From FEN-1350 sp964643355 (GTDB lineage Bacteria > Planctomycetota > Phycisphaerae > Sedimentisphaerales > Anaerohalosphaeraceae), in assembly GCA_964643355.1 (NCBI GenBank), contig CAZXPW010000016.1, forward strand, positions 18,626 through 82,625: DNA of 64,000 nt. The letters are read 5' to 3'. The notes beneath the pieces are model-generated. The model saw nothing but the letters and a program-made list of their open reading frames with translations, had not been told where the DNA came from and did not search any database. Each line of letters starts with the position of its first letter. Within the stretch, counting starts at the first letter, position 1. Positions 37,120-45,388 of this stretch are shown here, piece by piece. Both the position numbers and the translations under genes were made by a program.

Positions 37120-38601
37120 ATGAGTAGATGGAAAAAGTGGATGATGGTTGCCGTTGCGGTGGCGGTGGTCGCCATCCCGGCGACGCTGAAGGCCGCAGAT
37201 GCGGCACCGGCAGCGGCTCCGACGCCGTCCGAGCATCAGCATCTGTGTGGAGCGTGGCTGGACAAGTTTCACAAACCGTTTGAGGGATTTACCATGGGGC
37301 TGGATATCCGTCTGCGCGAAGAGTATGCCCCGAACTTCATGAGTATGGACAAAAACCAAGGCGATGGTGCGCTACCCGGACCGGATAACGCCAACCAATG
37401 GAATCGCCAACGCTATCGTGCCCGATGGTCGATGTCCTATGCCCTGACTTCAGATATCGACATCAATGCCCGTTGGACATGGGAAATGAGTACCTTCCGC
37501 CACACCCCTGGTCAACAACACCGCGATGATGAGATCCTGCTGGATATCTTGAATGTGACCTGGCGAAACGCCTTTGATCTGCCCATGACCTTGGTGGTTG
37601 GTCGTCAGGAGATCATGAATCTGGGCAATGGTTGGCTTGTTCTGGACGGCACTCCTCAGGATGGATCCCGCACGCACTATTTTGACGCGGTTCGCGCGAC
37701 AATCGATCTGTCAGACCGGACCAAATTGGATTTAATCGGGATCAACAACTACGACGCTGAAGACAAATGGCTCCATCCCCTGAATCATAACAATGTGGAA
37801 CATATTCGTCATGCCATTGGTGAAAAGCAGGACGAAGTCGGCGGGATCGCCTATATCACCGACAAGTGGTCCGAAACCACCAAGGCCGAATACTATTACA
37901 TGTACAAGCAGGATGAGCCGTCAACCTGGTCCAAGTATTATTCGACGCCCGGTATAGACGACGAGATCCATACGATTGGCGCGGCCCTTTCTGGCAAGCT
38001 CAATGAGAACTGGGGTTATCGAACGGAATTTGCCAAGCAGTGGGGAAAGGTGAACCTGGAATCGATGAGTGCCTGGGGCACCAATAACCGCCTGACCTAC
38101 AGTTTCAAGGATGAGCGGAATTCGGTCTTGAATTTTGACTATGAGTATTTGTCCGGCGATGATCCCGATACGCGGGCCAACGAGCAGTTCGATCCGCTCT
38201 GGGCTCAGTATCCACAGGCCTGCCGCGGCGGCGATCTTCCCCTCTATATGTGGACATCGGAAACCTCAACCGGCGAGGTGACCAATCTGCATCGGGCCGG
38301 CGTGGGGTACACTTTTGATATTGCCCCGAAGTGGTCCCTGCAGACCAACTACAATCTGTTGTGGGCCGATCAGGAATATCGTGATACCTCAGGAAATCCG
38401 TCCCTGGGACCGACCGGCACCCTGTTTTCGCGTGACGGCCTGTTCCGTGGGCAATTGTTTACGGCCTACCTGCGATACAAGTGCTGCAAGAATCTGAATA
38501 TGCACTTCCTGGCCGATTACTTTGTTCCGGGGACCTTCTACTCCGGGAGCAGTCAGGATCATGCGATCTTCCTGCGTTATAATCTGGAATTCACTTTCTG
38601 A
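37120..38601 (+). CDS. Alginate-export-like outer-membrane porin
   Basis: 493 residues; GGAG 9 nt before the ATG. Signal peptide about 1-26 (VVAIPATLKAADA). After a short Ala/Pro linker the protein is made of alternating beta-strands separated by polar loops (for example RQRYRARWSMSYALTSDIDINARWTWEMS, TLVVGRQEIMNLGNGWLV, HTIGAALSGKLNENWGYRTEF) and ends in the aromatic residue Phe (YNLEFTF), as outer-membrane barrels do. The RQRYRAR and VGRQ segments fit the alginate_exp/AlgE-like family. It may let sugars or anions cross the outer membrane. A strong terminator follows. Confidence 0.8.
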   Translation: MSRWKKWMMVAVAVAVVAIPATLKAADAAPAAAPTPSEHQHLCGAWLDKFHKPFEGFTMGLDIRLREEYAPNFMSMDKNQGDGALPGPDNANQWNRQRYRARWSMSYALTSDIDINARWTWEMSTFRHTPGQQHRDDEILLDILNVTWRNAFDLPMTLVVGRQEIMNLGNGWLVLDGTPQDGSRTHYFDAVRATIDLSDRTKLDLIGINNYDAEDKWLHPLNHNNVEHIRHAIGEKQDEVGGIAYITDKWSETTKAEYYYMYKQDEPSTWSKYYSTPGIDDEIHTIGAALSGKLNENWGYRTEFAKQWGKVNLESMSAWGTNNRLTYSFKDERNSVLNFDYEYLSGDDPDTRANEQFDPLWAQYPQACRGGDLPLYMWTSETSTGEVTNLHRAGVGYTFDIAPKWSLQTNYNLLWADQEYRDTSGNPSLGPTGTLFSRDGLFRGQLFTAYLRYKCCKNLNMHFLADYFVPGTFYSGSSQDHAIFLRYNLEFTF

Positions 38602-38625
38602 TCCAGGTTGACCTGATCTACTTTG

Positions 38626-38654
38626 AAGGCCCGACATGGATCGGGCCTTTTTTT
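38626..38654 (+). terminator. Rho-independent terminator after the porin
   Basis: AAGGCCCGA / TCGGGCCTT, 9-bp stem, loop CATGGA, then T-run to 38654. Lies 25 bp beyond the stop. Confidence 0.9.
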
Positions 38655-38761
38655 GCGCCTTGGATGATTTGGATATGTTTAGGGTGTAATTATGGTTGAT
38701 ACTCATAATCCTGCCGGAAAATTATTCCTATCAAACGGCCCGAATTTCTTTGGAATTTCAT

Positions 38762-38790
38762 TTGATTGTCCGGACCACCGGTATTACAAT
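38762..38790 (+). promoter_or_regulatory. Sigma70-type promoter for the second outer-membrane barrel
   Basis: TTGATT (38762-38767), a 17-bp spacer and TACAAT (38785-38790); the leader to the ATG at 38888 is about 90 nt. Confidence 0.6.
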
Positions 38791-38887
38791 TTTAGCAAAC
38801 CGGTAACGCTTGGATAATTTCAGAGAAAAAGGATTTGATCTCAGTGGAAAAATCCTGGCACAATTCGAATTCAGGAAGGAGAACAGA

Positions 38888-39685
38888 ATGAAGAAGATAT
38901 TGTTGATTTCAATGGCGGTTCTTGCCTGCGGATCCGTATGGGCGGCCGAAGACAAGCTGGGTATGGATCTGGATCTGACCTGGGTTAGCAAGACCATTTG
39001 GCGTGGCATGGATGTCGGCGATAACAAGGCCGGATTCATGCCATCGGCCACCTTTAACTTGTGGGGCACGGGGTTTAGCGCGTCGATTTTGGGCTGGTGG
39101 TCCGGCGCTCAATCCAACGGCGCCGAGTGGCCTCTCCCCACCGAAAAGTATGTGTATATGCTTTCCTATGCCAACAGCATAAATAAAGGCGATGCGGTCC
39201 AGGTGGATTATAACTTGACCTACTCGTACAACGATTACTACACCAACCCTTCTTGGTGGAATGATTATCAGGATCTGGCCCTGACGATCTCGTTGCCCAA
39301 GATGTGTCCGGCCGGTTTTGTGCCTCGTTACACCGCTGCGTATAGTTGGTCCGGCCGTCCGGGCCCGACTCCCGGCTTTCTGGGAGGAACCGAGTTGAGC
39401 GATGCGGCTGGATTCTTCCACATCGTCGGCCTGGACTACAACTTCAAGGTCTGCGAACAGCCCTTTACTCTCAGCGCCGATGCGACTTACAACGACGGGG
39501 CTTTTGCGTTCTATGGCAACACTTCGGATCATGACTGGTCGCATATCACCTGGGGACTGAGAACGGCGTTCAAAGTGGGCAACGGAATGCTCATTCCGGG
39601 GATCTACTACCAGACCTCGATGGATGATTCGGTCAATATGAATGACGAATTCTATACCGCCGTTTCCTACAAGATCAGCTTTTAA
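38888..39685 (+). CDS. Small outer-membrane beta-barrel protein
   Basis: 265 residues from the ATG at 38888 (AAGGAG 7 nt upstream). Signal peptide about 1-20 (VLACGSVWA). The mature protein is amphipathic beta-strands with many Tyr/Trp (VDYNLTYSYNDYYTNPSWWNDYQDLALTI is one loop-strand pair), ending VSYKISF with a terminal Phe. The motif KTIWRGMDVGDNKAG near the N-terminus and the strand pattern fit TorF/DUF-type barrels of unknown function. It has its own promoter and terminator, so it is regulated separately from the porin upstream. Confidence 0.75.
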   Translation: MKKILLISMAVLACGSVWAAEDKLGMDLDLTWVSKTIWRGMDVGDNKAGFMPSATFNLWGTGFSASILGWWSGAQSNGAEWPLPTEKYVYMLSYANSINKGDAVQVDYNLTYSYNDYYTNPSWWNDYQDLALTISLPKMCPAGFVPRYTAAYSWSGRPGPTPGFLGGTELSDAAGFFHIVGLDYNFKVCEQPFTLSADATYNDGAFAFYGNTSDHDWSHITWGLRTAFKVGNGMLIPGIYYQTSMDDSVNMNDEFYTAVSYKISF

Positions 39686-39732
39686 CCCTATCGGTTCACG
39701 GATGCTTGAGACCGTGAATTGCGCAAGTACCG

Positions 39733-39756
39733 GCCCGACCCGTGTCGGGCTTTTTT
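39733..39756 (+). terminator. Rho-independent terminator after the small barrel protein
   Basis: GCCCGAC / GTCGGGC stem with loop CCGT, followed by six T residues, 47 bp after the stop. Confidence 0.88.
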
Positions 39757-39801
39757 CTGCGCATGGAAACGGGATCGCGGGAAGATCAAGGGAAAACGGC
39801 C

Positions 39802-39831
39802 TTGACGGGATGGTGCCGAATCTGATAGAGT
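39802..39831 (+). promoter_or_regulatory. Possible promoter for the PaaK-ACT cluster
   Basis: TTGACG (39802-39807), an 18-bp spacer and TAGAGT (39826-39831), preceded by TGA giving a partial extended -10. The leader to 39948 would be about 110 nt. Confidence 0.5.
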
Positions 39832-39947
39832 ACTTCCAGAAGTTGAGGACAATTCCGGGAACCCGACCAGGGAATCGATTATTCTTGTGGTTGGGAGCAA
39901 TGGCAAGCGGTCAAGCCCGCGATTCTGGAAGGCAGACAGGAGAGACC

Positions 39948-41249
39948 ATGATCTGGCGAGAAGACATCGAGACAATGCCGTTGGACAATCTGAAGAATAT
40001 TCAGTCCGAGCGGCTCAAAAAGCTGGTCTATTATGTGTATGAGCGGTGTCCGGTGTATCATAAGAAGTTCGACGCCGCAGGGGTACACCCTCGGGACATC
40101 CGGGGGATCGAGGATATCATCAAATTGCCCTTCACCACCAAGATCGACATGCGGGACAACTATCCGTTCGGACTGTTCAGCGTGCCGAGGGGGGAAATCC
40201 AGGAGATTCACATCTCCAGCGGAACAACGGGCAACCCGACGCTGGTGGGCTACACCAAGGACGACCTGAAGCTATGGGGCGAGGTAATGGCCCGCGCCTT
40301 TTGTTGCGCGGGGGCCAAGCCCGACGATACCATTCAGATCGCCTATGGATATGGTCTGTTCACCGGAGGGCTGGGGGCGCATTACGGATCGCTGGAGATG
40401 GGGCTGACGATTCTGCCGATGTCCGCGGGACAGACGCCGCGACAACTGAAGGTCATGACGGATTTCCAGCCGCGGATTATCGCGTGCACGCCCAGCTATG
40501 TGCTGTACATGCTGGAGGAGGCCAAGGAATTGGGTTACGATCCCCGGAAGGCCTCCTGGAAGATCGGCGTGTTCGGCGCAGAGCCGTGGAGCGAGGCGAT
40601 GCGTAAAGAGATCGAGGATGGCTGGGGTATGCTGGCAACGGATATCTACGGTCTGTCGGAGATCATCGGTCCGGGGGTGTCGCAGGAGTGTCACCTCAAG
40701 AGGGGATTGCATGTGTTTTCGGATGTATTTTACCCTGAAATTATCGATCCCGAATCCGGACAGCCCGTGGCCGAGGGACAAAAGGGCGAACTGGTGATCA
40801 CCACGCTGACCAAGCAGGCGATTCCGCTGATCCGGTACCGTACGCGGGATATTGTTTCGATGACTTCGCAGCCCTGCGAGTGCGGCCGGACCAGTCCGCG
40901 AACCAGCAAGATCAGCGGACGGACCGATGACATGATCGTGGTCCGCGGCATCAATGTATTCCCCTCCCAAATCGAAGAGGTCTTGCTGGGAATCGAGGGA
41001 ACGCATCCGCAATATCAACTGATCGTCGATCGGCAAGCGCACCAGCTCGACACTGTGGAGGTCCAGGTCGAGGTTGATGAGAAGCTCTTCCACGACGAGA
41101 TCAAGAAGATGCACCAACTGGAACACGAGATCAAGAAGAAGATCGAGGCGGTCCTGTCGGTCGGGGTCAGCGTCAAGCTGGTTGAACCGAAAACCATTGA
41201 GCGGAGCATCGGCAAGGCCAAGCGGGTGATCGATAATCGCAAACTCTAA
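39948..41249 (+). CDS. paaK: Phenylacetate-CoA ligase family (first copy)
   Basis: 433 residues from the ATG at 39948 (AGGAGA 5 nt upstream), the standard PaaK length. ATP-dependent aryl-acetate:CoA ligase of the ANL superfamily. The nucleotide loop is SSGTTGNPTLVGYTKDDL (about 86), with YGLFTGGLGAHYG, CTPSYVLYMLEEA, DIYGLSEIIGPGV and the C-terminal hinge RTDDMIVVRGINVFPSQIE. It would activate phenylacetate or a related aryl acid to the CoA thioester. An ACT-domain protein follows after 45 bp, and the pair is repeated immediately downstream. Confidence 0.93.
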   Translation: MIWREDIETMPLDNLKNIQSERLKKLVYYVYERCPVYHKKFDAAGVHPRDIRGIEDIIKLPFTTKIDMRDNYPFGLFSVPRGEIQEIHISSGTTGNPTLVGYTKDDLKLWGEVMARAFCCAGAKPDDTIQIAYGYGLFTGGLGAHYGSLEMGLTILPMSAGQTPRQLKVMTDFQPRIIACTPSYVLYMLEEAKELGYDPRKASWKIGVFGAEPWSEAMRKEIEDGWGMLATDIYGLSEIIGPGVSQECHLKRGLHVFSDVFYPEIIDPESGQPVAEGQKGELVITTLTKQAIPLIRYRTRDIVSMTSQPCECGRTSPRTSKISGRTDDMIVVRGINVFPSQIEEVLLGIEGTHPQYQLIVDRQAHQLDTVEVQVEVDEKLFHDEIKKMHQLEHEIKKKIEAVLSVGVSVKLVEPKTIERSIGKAKRVIDNRKL

Positions 41250-41294
41250 CGGCCCATCGGGACCAACGGCGGCGAAACGACGAAAGGGAAACAC

Positions 41295-41726
41295 ATGAAG
41301 ATCACGCAGATATCGGTTTTTCTGGAGAATCGCAAAGGTCGGCTGTTTGAGGTCTGTTCTCTGCTCGGCCAGAATCACATCAACATTCGGGCGTTGACGA
41401 TCGCGGAGACCGAAACCTTCGGCGTTCTACGGATTGTGGTCGATAAGCCGGAAGTGGCGACGGAAGTTTTCAAGAAGCACGCCATCACCGCAAATCTGAC
41501 CTCCGTGGTGGCCGTGGAGGTGGATGACCGACCGGGTGGCCTTGCGGCGGTTTTGAAAATCCTGTCCGATCACGACCTGAATGTGGAATACATGTACGGG
41601 TTTGTCGAAAAAGCGACCGAACGGGCCATGCTGGTTTTCCGGTTCGAAGATCCCGATCGGGCCACGAAGGTTCTGTCCGCCGGCGGCGTGCGAGTGGTTA
41701 CCGAATCGGACATCCGCGGATTGTAG
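41295..41726 (+). CDS. ACT-domain protein (two ACT repeats)
   Basis: 143 residues built from two ACT domains: ITQISVFLENRKGRLFEVCSLLGQNHINIRAL (1-35) and SVVAVEVDDRPGGLAAVLKIL (about 72-92), each opening with the beta-strand/GRL or GGL turn that binds amino acids. No catalytic domain is attached. Proteins of this type often sit next to PaaK in anaerobes that ferment aromatic amino acids; they are thought to sense an aromatic amino acid or its keto acid. It lies between two PaaK genes. Confidence 0.88.
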   Translation: MKITQISVFLENRKGRLFEVCSLLGQNHINIRALTIAETETFGVLRIVVDKPEVATEVFKKHAITANLTSVVAVEVDDRPGGLAAVLKILSDHDLNVEYMYGFVEKATERAMLVFRFEDPDRATKVLSAGGVRVVTESDIRGL

Positions 41727-41786
41727 CAATAATTTCGGGGCATTGTCGCGCGGACCTGTAGGGCCGCGCCATGACGGGATCCTTTC

Positions 41787-43097
41787 ATGCAAGTGAACTA
41801 CTGGAACAAGGCAATCGAAACAATCGATCGACAAGCGTTGCGGGATCTGCAGCTCCGGCAACTGCGGCATATGGTCGATCAAGCCATCAAGACGCATTTC
41901 TATCAGCGGCGGCTGGGCAAGGTCGGACTGTCCCGCGGGGAGGATATTCGTTCACTGGATGATGTGCAGAAGCTTCCGTTTACCACCAAAGACGACCTAC
42001 GGCAGAATTTTCCGAGGGGTCTTCTGGCCGTGGATCCGGAACAGGTGGTGCGGATGCATTCGTCCAGCGGGACAACGGGCATCCCGACGGTGATCTATCT
42101 GACACAGGACGATCTGGACCAGTGGACCGAACTGGTGGCACGAAGCATTGTCGCCACGGGCTGCACGAAGGCGGATGTCTTTCAGAACATGATGAGCTAC
42201 GGCCTGTTTACCGGCGGGCTGGGTCTGCATTACGGTGCCGAGAAGGTAGGAATGATGGTCATCCCCATTGGCGGCGGCAATACCCAACGGCAGGTGCAGG
42301 TCATGCGGGATTTCAAGACAACGGCGGTACACATTACCCCGAGTTACCTGCTGCACATCCATTCGCGCCTCGACGAGTTCAAAGTCACGCCGAAGGACCT
42401 GTTCCTCCGCAAGGCCTTTCTCGGCGCCGAGCCGTATTCGGAAAACACACGATGCAAGCTGCAGGAACTGTACGGCATTGATGCGTACAATTCCTATGGC
42501 CTCAGCGAAATGAATGGGCCGGGCGTGGCGTTCGAGTGCGTGTATAAGCAGGACATGCATATCTGGGAGGATATGTATCTGGTCGAAATCATCGACCCGG
42601 CGAGCGGGACACCGCTGCCCGACGGCGAAAAGGGCGAGCTGGTGCTGACGATCCTCAAGCGCGAGGCGATGCCGCTGCTGCGGTATCGCACGCGCGACCT
42701 GGCGTTCCTGCACAAGGACCCGTGCCCGTGCGGGCGAACGCACCGGCGGCTGTCGCGGATCCTGGGCCGGACCGACGACATGCTGATCATCAACGGCGTC
42801 AATGTCTTCCCGTCGCAGATCGAAGAGGTTATCATGGGGGTTCCGGATGTCGGAACCAACTACATGATCCGGCTCGATAAGCACGAGGCCCTGGACCGGC
42901 TGACGATTCAGGTGGAAATCTATTCAAAGATGTTCACCGGCGACGCCTCAGAAATCGATGCGCTGAAGAACCGCATCAAGGAACGACTCAAGGCCTCTAT
43001 CACGATCAATCCGCAGGTCGAGATCCACGAGCCGGGTTCGCTGCCGATCTTTGAGGGTAAGGCCAAGCGGGTGATCGACAATCGGGAAAAGCTGTAA
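41787..43097 (+). CDS. paaK: Phenylacetate-CoA ligase family (second copy)
   Basis: 436 residues. All PaaK signatures are intact: MHSSSGTTGIPTVIYLTQDDL, YGLFTGGLGLHYGAEKVG, TPSYLLHIHSRLDEF, NSYGLSEMNGPGVAFEC and GRTDDMLIINGVNVFPSQIEEV. It is related to but clearly diverged from the copy at 39948-41249, so the two may prefer different aryl acids (for example phenylacetate and indole- or hydroxyphenylacetate); this is inference. It is followed after 49 bp by a second ACT protein. Confidence 0.93.
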   Translation: MQVNYWNKAIETIDRQALRDLQLRQLRHMVDQAIKTHFYQRRLGKVGLSRGEDIRSLDDVQKLPFTTKDDLRQNFPRGLLAVDPEQVVRMHSSSGTTGIPTVIYLTQDDLDQWTELVARSIVATGCTKADVFQNMMSYGLFTGGLGLHYGAEKVGMMVIPIGGGNTQRQVQVMRDFKTTAVHITPSYLLHIHSRLDEFKVTPKDLFLRKAFLGAEPYSENTRCKLQELYGIDAYNSYGLSEMNGPGVAFECVYKQDMHIWEDMYLVEIIDPASGTPLPDGEKGELVLTILKREAMPLLRYRTRDLAFLHKDPCPCGRTHRRLSRILGRTDDMLIINGVNVFPSQIEEVIMGVPDVGTNYMIRLDKHEALDRLTIQVEIYSKMFTGDASEIDALKNRIKERLKASITINPQVEIHEPGSLPIFEGKAKRVIDNREKL

Positions 43098-43146
43098 GGA
43101 CCACAAGTCCGGCGGAAGAGATTCGGCCGGATTCGGAGACCAATCC

Positions 43147-43581
43147 ATGGCGAAACAATTGACCGTCTTTTTGGAAAACCGTCCGGGGCGGATTAAGTCT
43201 GTTTCGGATATTTTATTGGAAAATCATCTGAATATCTGGGCCTTCTCGATCCAGGACCGGGGAGAGTTTGGCCTGATGAAGGTCATCGTCGATAAGCCCA
43301 AGCAGGCGCACCTGGCCCTGGTCGAGAAGGGCTTCGCCTGCGCGATTAAAGAGGTCTTTGCCATCTGTGCCAAGGACAAACCCGGCAACTTGGAAAAACT
43401 GACGAGTTTGCTCCTGCAAAACGAGGTCAACATCGCCGACGCCTACGGCTTTGTCTCTCCCAACGATCGACAAGGAATATGTTTTCTGGAGATCAAGAAT
43501 CCGCAGAAGGTGGATATCGCCAAGGTGATCGCGGCGGCGGGCTTTGAAATTCTCGACGACGAAAAACTCTACGAAATGTAA
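43147..43581 (+). CDS. ACT-domain protein (second copy)
   Basis: 144 residues with two ACT domains: KQLTVFLENRPGRIKSVSDIL (1-25) and FAICAKDKPGNLEKLTSLLLQ (about 75-95). It mirrors the protein at 41295-41726 in size, domain order and position after a PaaK gene, so the ligase-plus-ACT unit was duplicated as a block. Presumed role is ligand sensing for the adjacent ligase. A hairpin cluster begins 13 bp after its stop. Confidence 0.88.
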   Translation: MAKQLTVFLENRPGRIKSVSDILLENHLNIWAFSIQDRGEFGLMKVIVDKPKQAHLALVEKGFACAIKEVFAICAKDKPGNLEKLTSLLLQNEVNIADAYGFVSPNDRQGICFLEIKNPQKVDIAKVIAAAGFEILDDEKLYEM

Positions 43582-43593
43582 ATCCCTAATGGA

Positions 43594-43680
43594 GCCGCAC
43601 TCCGTTGCGGCCGAAGAACGGCCCCGACAGAGCGGGGCCCTCCAATGTAGTTTGATTGTCATTCCCGCGAAGGTGGGAAT
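43594..43680 (+). repeat. Three-hairpin cluster after the PaaK-ACT operon
   Basis: GCCGC / GCGGC (43594-43611), GGCCCCG / CGGGGCC with loop ACAGAG (43620-43639) and ATTCCCGC / GTGGGAAT (43661-43680) follow each other. The middle one may terminate the operon. The last one, continued by CCAG, resembles the dispersed ATTCCCGCGAAGGCGGGAATCCAG repeat seen in many bacterial genomes. Confidence 0.65.
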
Positions 43681-43745
43681 CCAGAACAGAAATCCGCGGA
43701 GTTGTTAATTACCGTTTCACGGAATCAATTTAGGGGATTGAAGCG

Positions 43746-44459
43746 ATGGAAATTTGGCCGGCGATTGATTTGCGTGGCGGGCAATGTGTTCGCTTGATCC
43801 AGGGGCAGTACGATCGGCAGATCACCTACGGCCACAATCCGGCCTCGCAGGCCAAGGCCTTCGAGGACAGCGGCGCAAAGCATCTGCATGTGGTTGATCT
43901 GGATGGTGCCAAAAGCGGCCAATCCGAGAACCTGGAGGCCATTTTGGAGATCCGTGCGGCCGTGAAGATGCAGATCGAGGTCGGGGGAGGGATTCGCGAT
44001 GAGGCCGGAATCTGCCGGATGCTCGATCTGGGGGTGGATCGGGTGATTCTGGGCACCAGTGCCATCCGGCGATTTGAGTGGTTTGGACAGATGGCCGTCC
44101 GGTATCCAGGCAAGCTGGTTCTGGGTCTGGATGCCCGGGGGGCTCAGGTGGCCGAACAGGGCTGGACGCAGGAAAGCGCGCAGACGGTGCTCGACCTGGC
44201 GATGCGGGCAGCCAAATTTCCGATTGCGGCGATCGTCTATACGGATATCACCAAGGATGGCATGATGGCCGGACCGAACTTCGACCGTACGGGCGATCTG
44301 GCCTCGGCTGTGAAAGTTCCCGTCATCGCCTCCGGCGGCGTGACGACAGTCGAAGACATCCGCAAACTCGTCCCCCTTGGCGTTACCGGCGCGATCATCG
44401 GCCGGGCGCTGTACGAGGGGAAAATCCAACTGGCCGACGCCCTGACCGCGGCGGGGTAA
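43746..44459 (+). CDS. hisA: Phosphoribosylformimino-5-aminoimidazole carboxamide ribotide isomerase
   Basis: 237 residues, normal for HisA. It is the Amadori isomerase of histidine synthesis. The (beta/alpha)8 half-barrel repeats are clear: WPAIDLRGGQCVRLIQGQYDRQ with the catalytic Asp at strand 1, EVGGGIRDEAGI, VILGTSAIRR, LVLGLDARGAQV with the second Asp at strand 5, YTDITKDGMMAG, IASGGVTTVEDI and GAIIGRALYEGKI. No other his genes are adjacent, so the histidine pathway is dispersed or the gene was moved here; it lies between two hairpin clusters. Confidence 0.95.
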   Translation: MEIWPAIDLRGGQCVRLIQGQYDRQITYGHNPASQAKAFEDSGAKHLHVVDLDGAKSGQSENLEAILEIRAAVKMQIEVGGGIRDEAGICRMLDLGVDRVILGTSAIRRFEWFGQMAVRYPGKLVLGLDARGAQVAEQGWTQESAQTVLDLAMRAAKFPIAAIVYTDITKDGMMAGPNFDRTGDLASAVKVPVIASGGVTTVEDIRKLVPLGVTGAIIGRALYEGKIQLADALTAAG

Positions 44460-44483
44460 TTAGACCCATTTGGCTCGAAGGTT

Positions 44484-44915
44484 ATGAACGAAAAAACTTC
44501 TCAAAATAATCCGAAGAGGTGTATCTATCTACTGATTATTGTGCTTGTGATTTTGGTGATTCTTGGATCCACCGTATTCGTTGGAATTACGGTATTTTCA
44601 AGGGTGTCAATAAAGATCACTCGTATCCATCAGCAAAATGTGGTTCTTGAATTGAAACAATGGGAGAAGGAATGTTCGAATATTTCAAACCGTCAAGACG
44701 CTTTGCGAGCGGTTGACATGATCGAATACATGAAAAAGTATTATGTGGTGGGTCCGGGCTATCGAAGCGATCCTCCAACGGAACAATACCTTGAAGATCA
44801 AAGAAAAGCTTCCATCATTTCGATTCAAAACAGCCTTCGACAATATACCCAGCAAGATGGGGGCGATGATCCGGAAAAGTGGAAGGAAATCATTCAAAAA
44901 ATGCCGGGATCTTGA
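44484..44915 (+). CDS. Small single-pass membrane protein, unknown
   Basis: 143 residues, 24 bp after hisA. A basic N-terminus precedes a strong hydrophobic span (about 13-40: CIYLLIIVLVILVILGSTVFV), with the rest predicted outside the cytoplasm and mostly helical (HQQNVVLELKQWEKECSN, QYLEDQRKASIISIQNSLRQY). No family recognised. It is lower in GC than its neighbours, and a hairpin-repeat cluster starts about 100 bp downstream. Confidence 0.6.
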   Translation: MNEKTSQNNPKRCIYLLIIVLVILVILGSTVFVGITVFSRVSIKITRIHQQNVVLELKQWEKECSNISNRQDALRAVDMIEYMKKYYVVGPGYRSDPPTEQYLEDQRKASIISIQNSLRQYTQQDGGDDPEKWKEIIQKMPGS

Positions 44916-45020
44916 TTTGAGATCATGGTTCAGAGTTCAATTCACTCAGGTTCTTCTTTCGCTTATTCCGGTCGGAAGGGCTTGGTTTCCAGTTCGGTGA
45001 TGCATTTGTAGGATCGTGCC

Positions 45021-45327
45021 AACCCCGCAGGGGTTGAAACCGAATAGCCACGGGCGAACAGCCCGTGGTTGAAGATCGCCGCATTTTCCTTGTTTGTTTT
45101 CCCGACCCCTCAGGGGTCGAATGATCTGTCGAGGGCCGATGTTGTTGCCGGTATTCGTTGGACCCCTTCGGGGTCCTGATTGAAAAAAACAAGGGTGGTG
45201 GGGGTGGTTTCGTTCCCCGGGTTTCACCCGGGGCTATTCGGGTTGGACCCTTCGGGTCCAGAAATAGGTACGCCCCGTCGGGGCTTTTGGGATTCCGGAT
45301 ATTTTCGCGTTGCGAAAATTCCGGAAT
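45021..45327. repeat. Cluster of eight GC-rich hairpins
   Basis: Eight short palindromes follow within 307 bp: AACCCC/GGGGTT (45021-45035), CCACGGGC/GCCCGTGG (45048-45068), CGACCCC/GGGGTCG (45103-45119), GGACCCC/GGGGTCC (45160-45176), CCCCGGGT/ACCCGGGG (45215-45233), TGGACCC/GGGTCCA (45244-45260), GCCCC/GGGGC (45272-45284) and a longer 16-bp stem with one bulge (45292-45327). Loops are often TTC. The surrounding gap 44916-45388 holds no supported gene. This resembles dispersed palindromic (REP/BIME-like) elements rather than CRISPR, since spacing is irregular. Confidence 0.75.
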
Positions 45328-45388
45328 GACAACGATTGGCCTTGAGGGAAGAAGTCAAGAACCAAACACCTGCTGAAAACCGTTGTTT

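Noticed and set aside
45021..45327. CRISPR array
   Set aside because: The palindromes differ in sequence and spacing is irregular; no cas genes are present.
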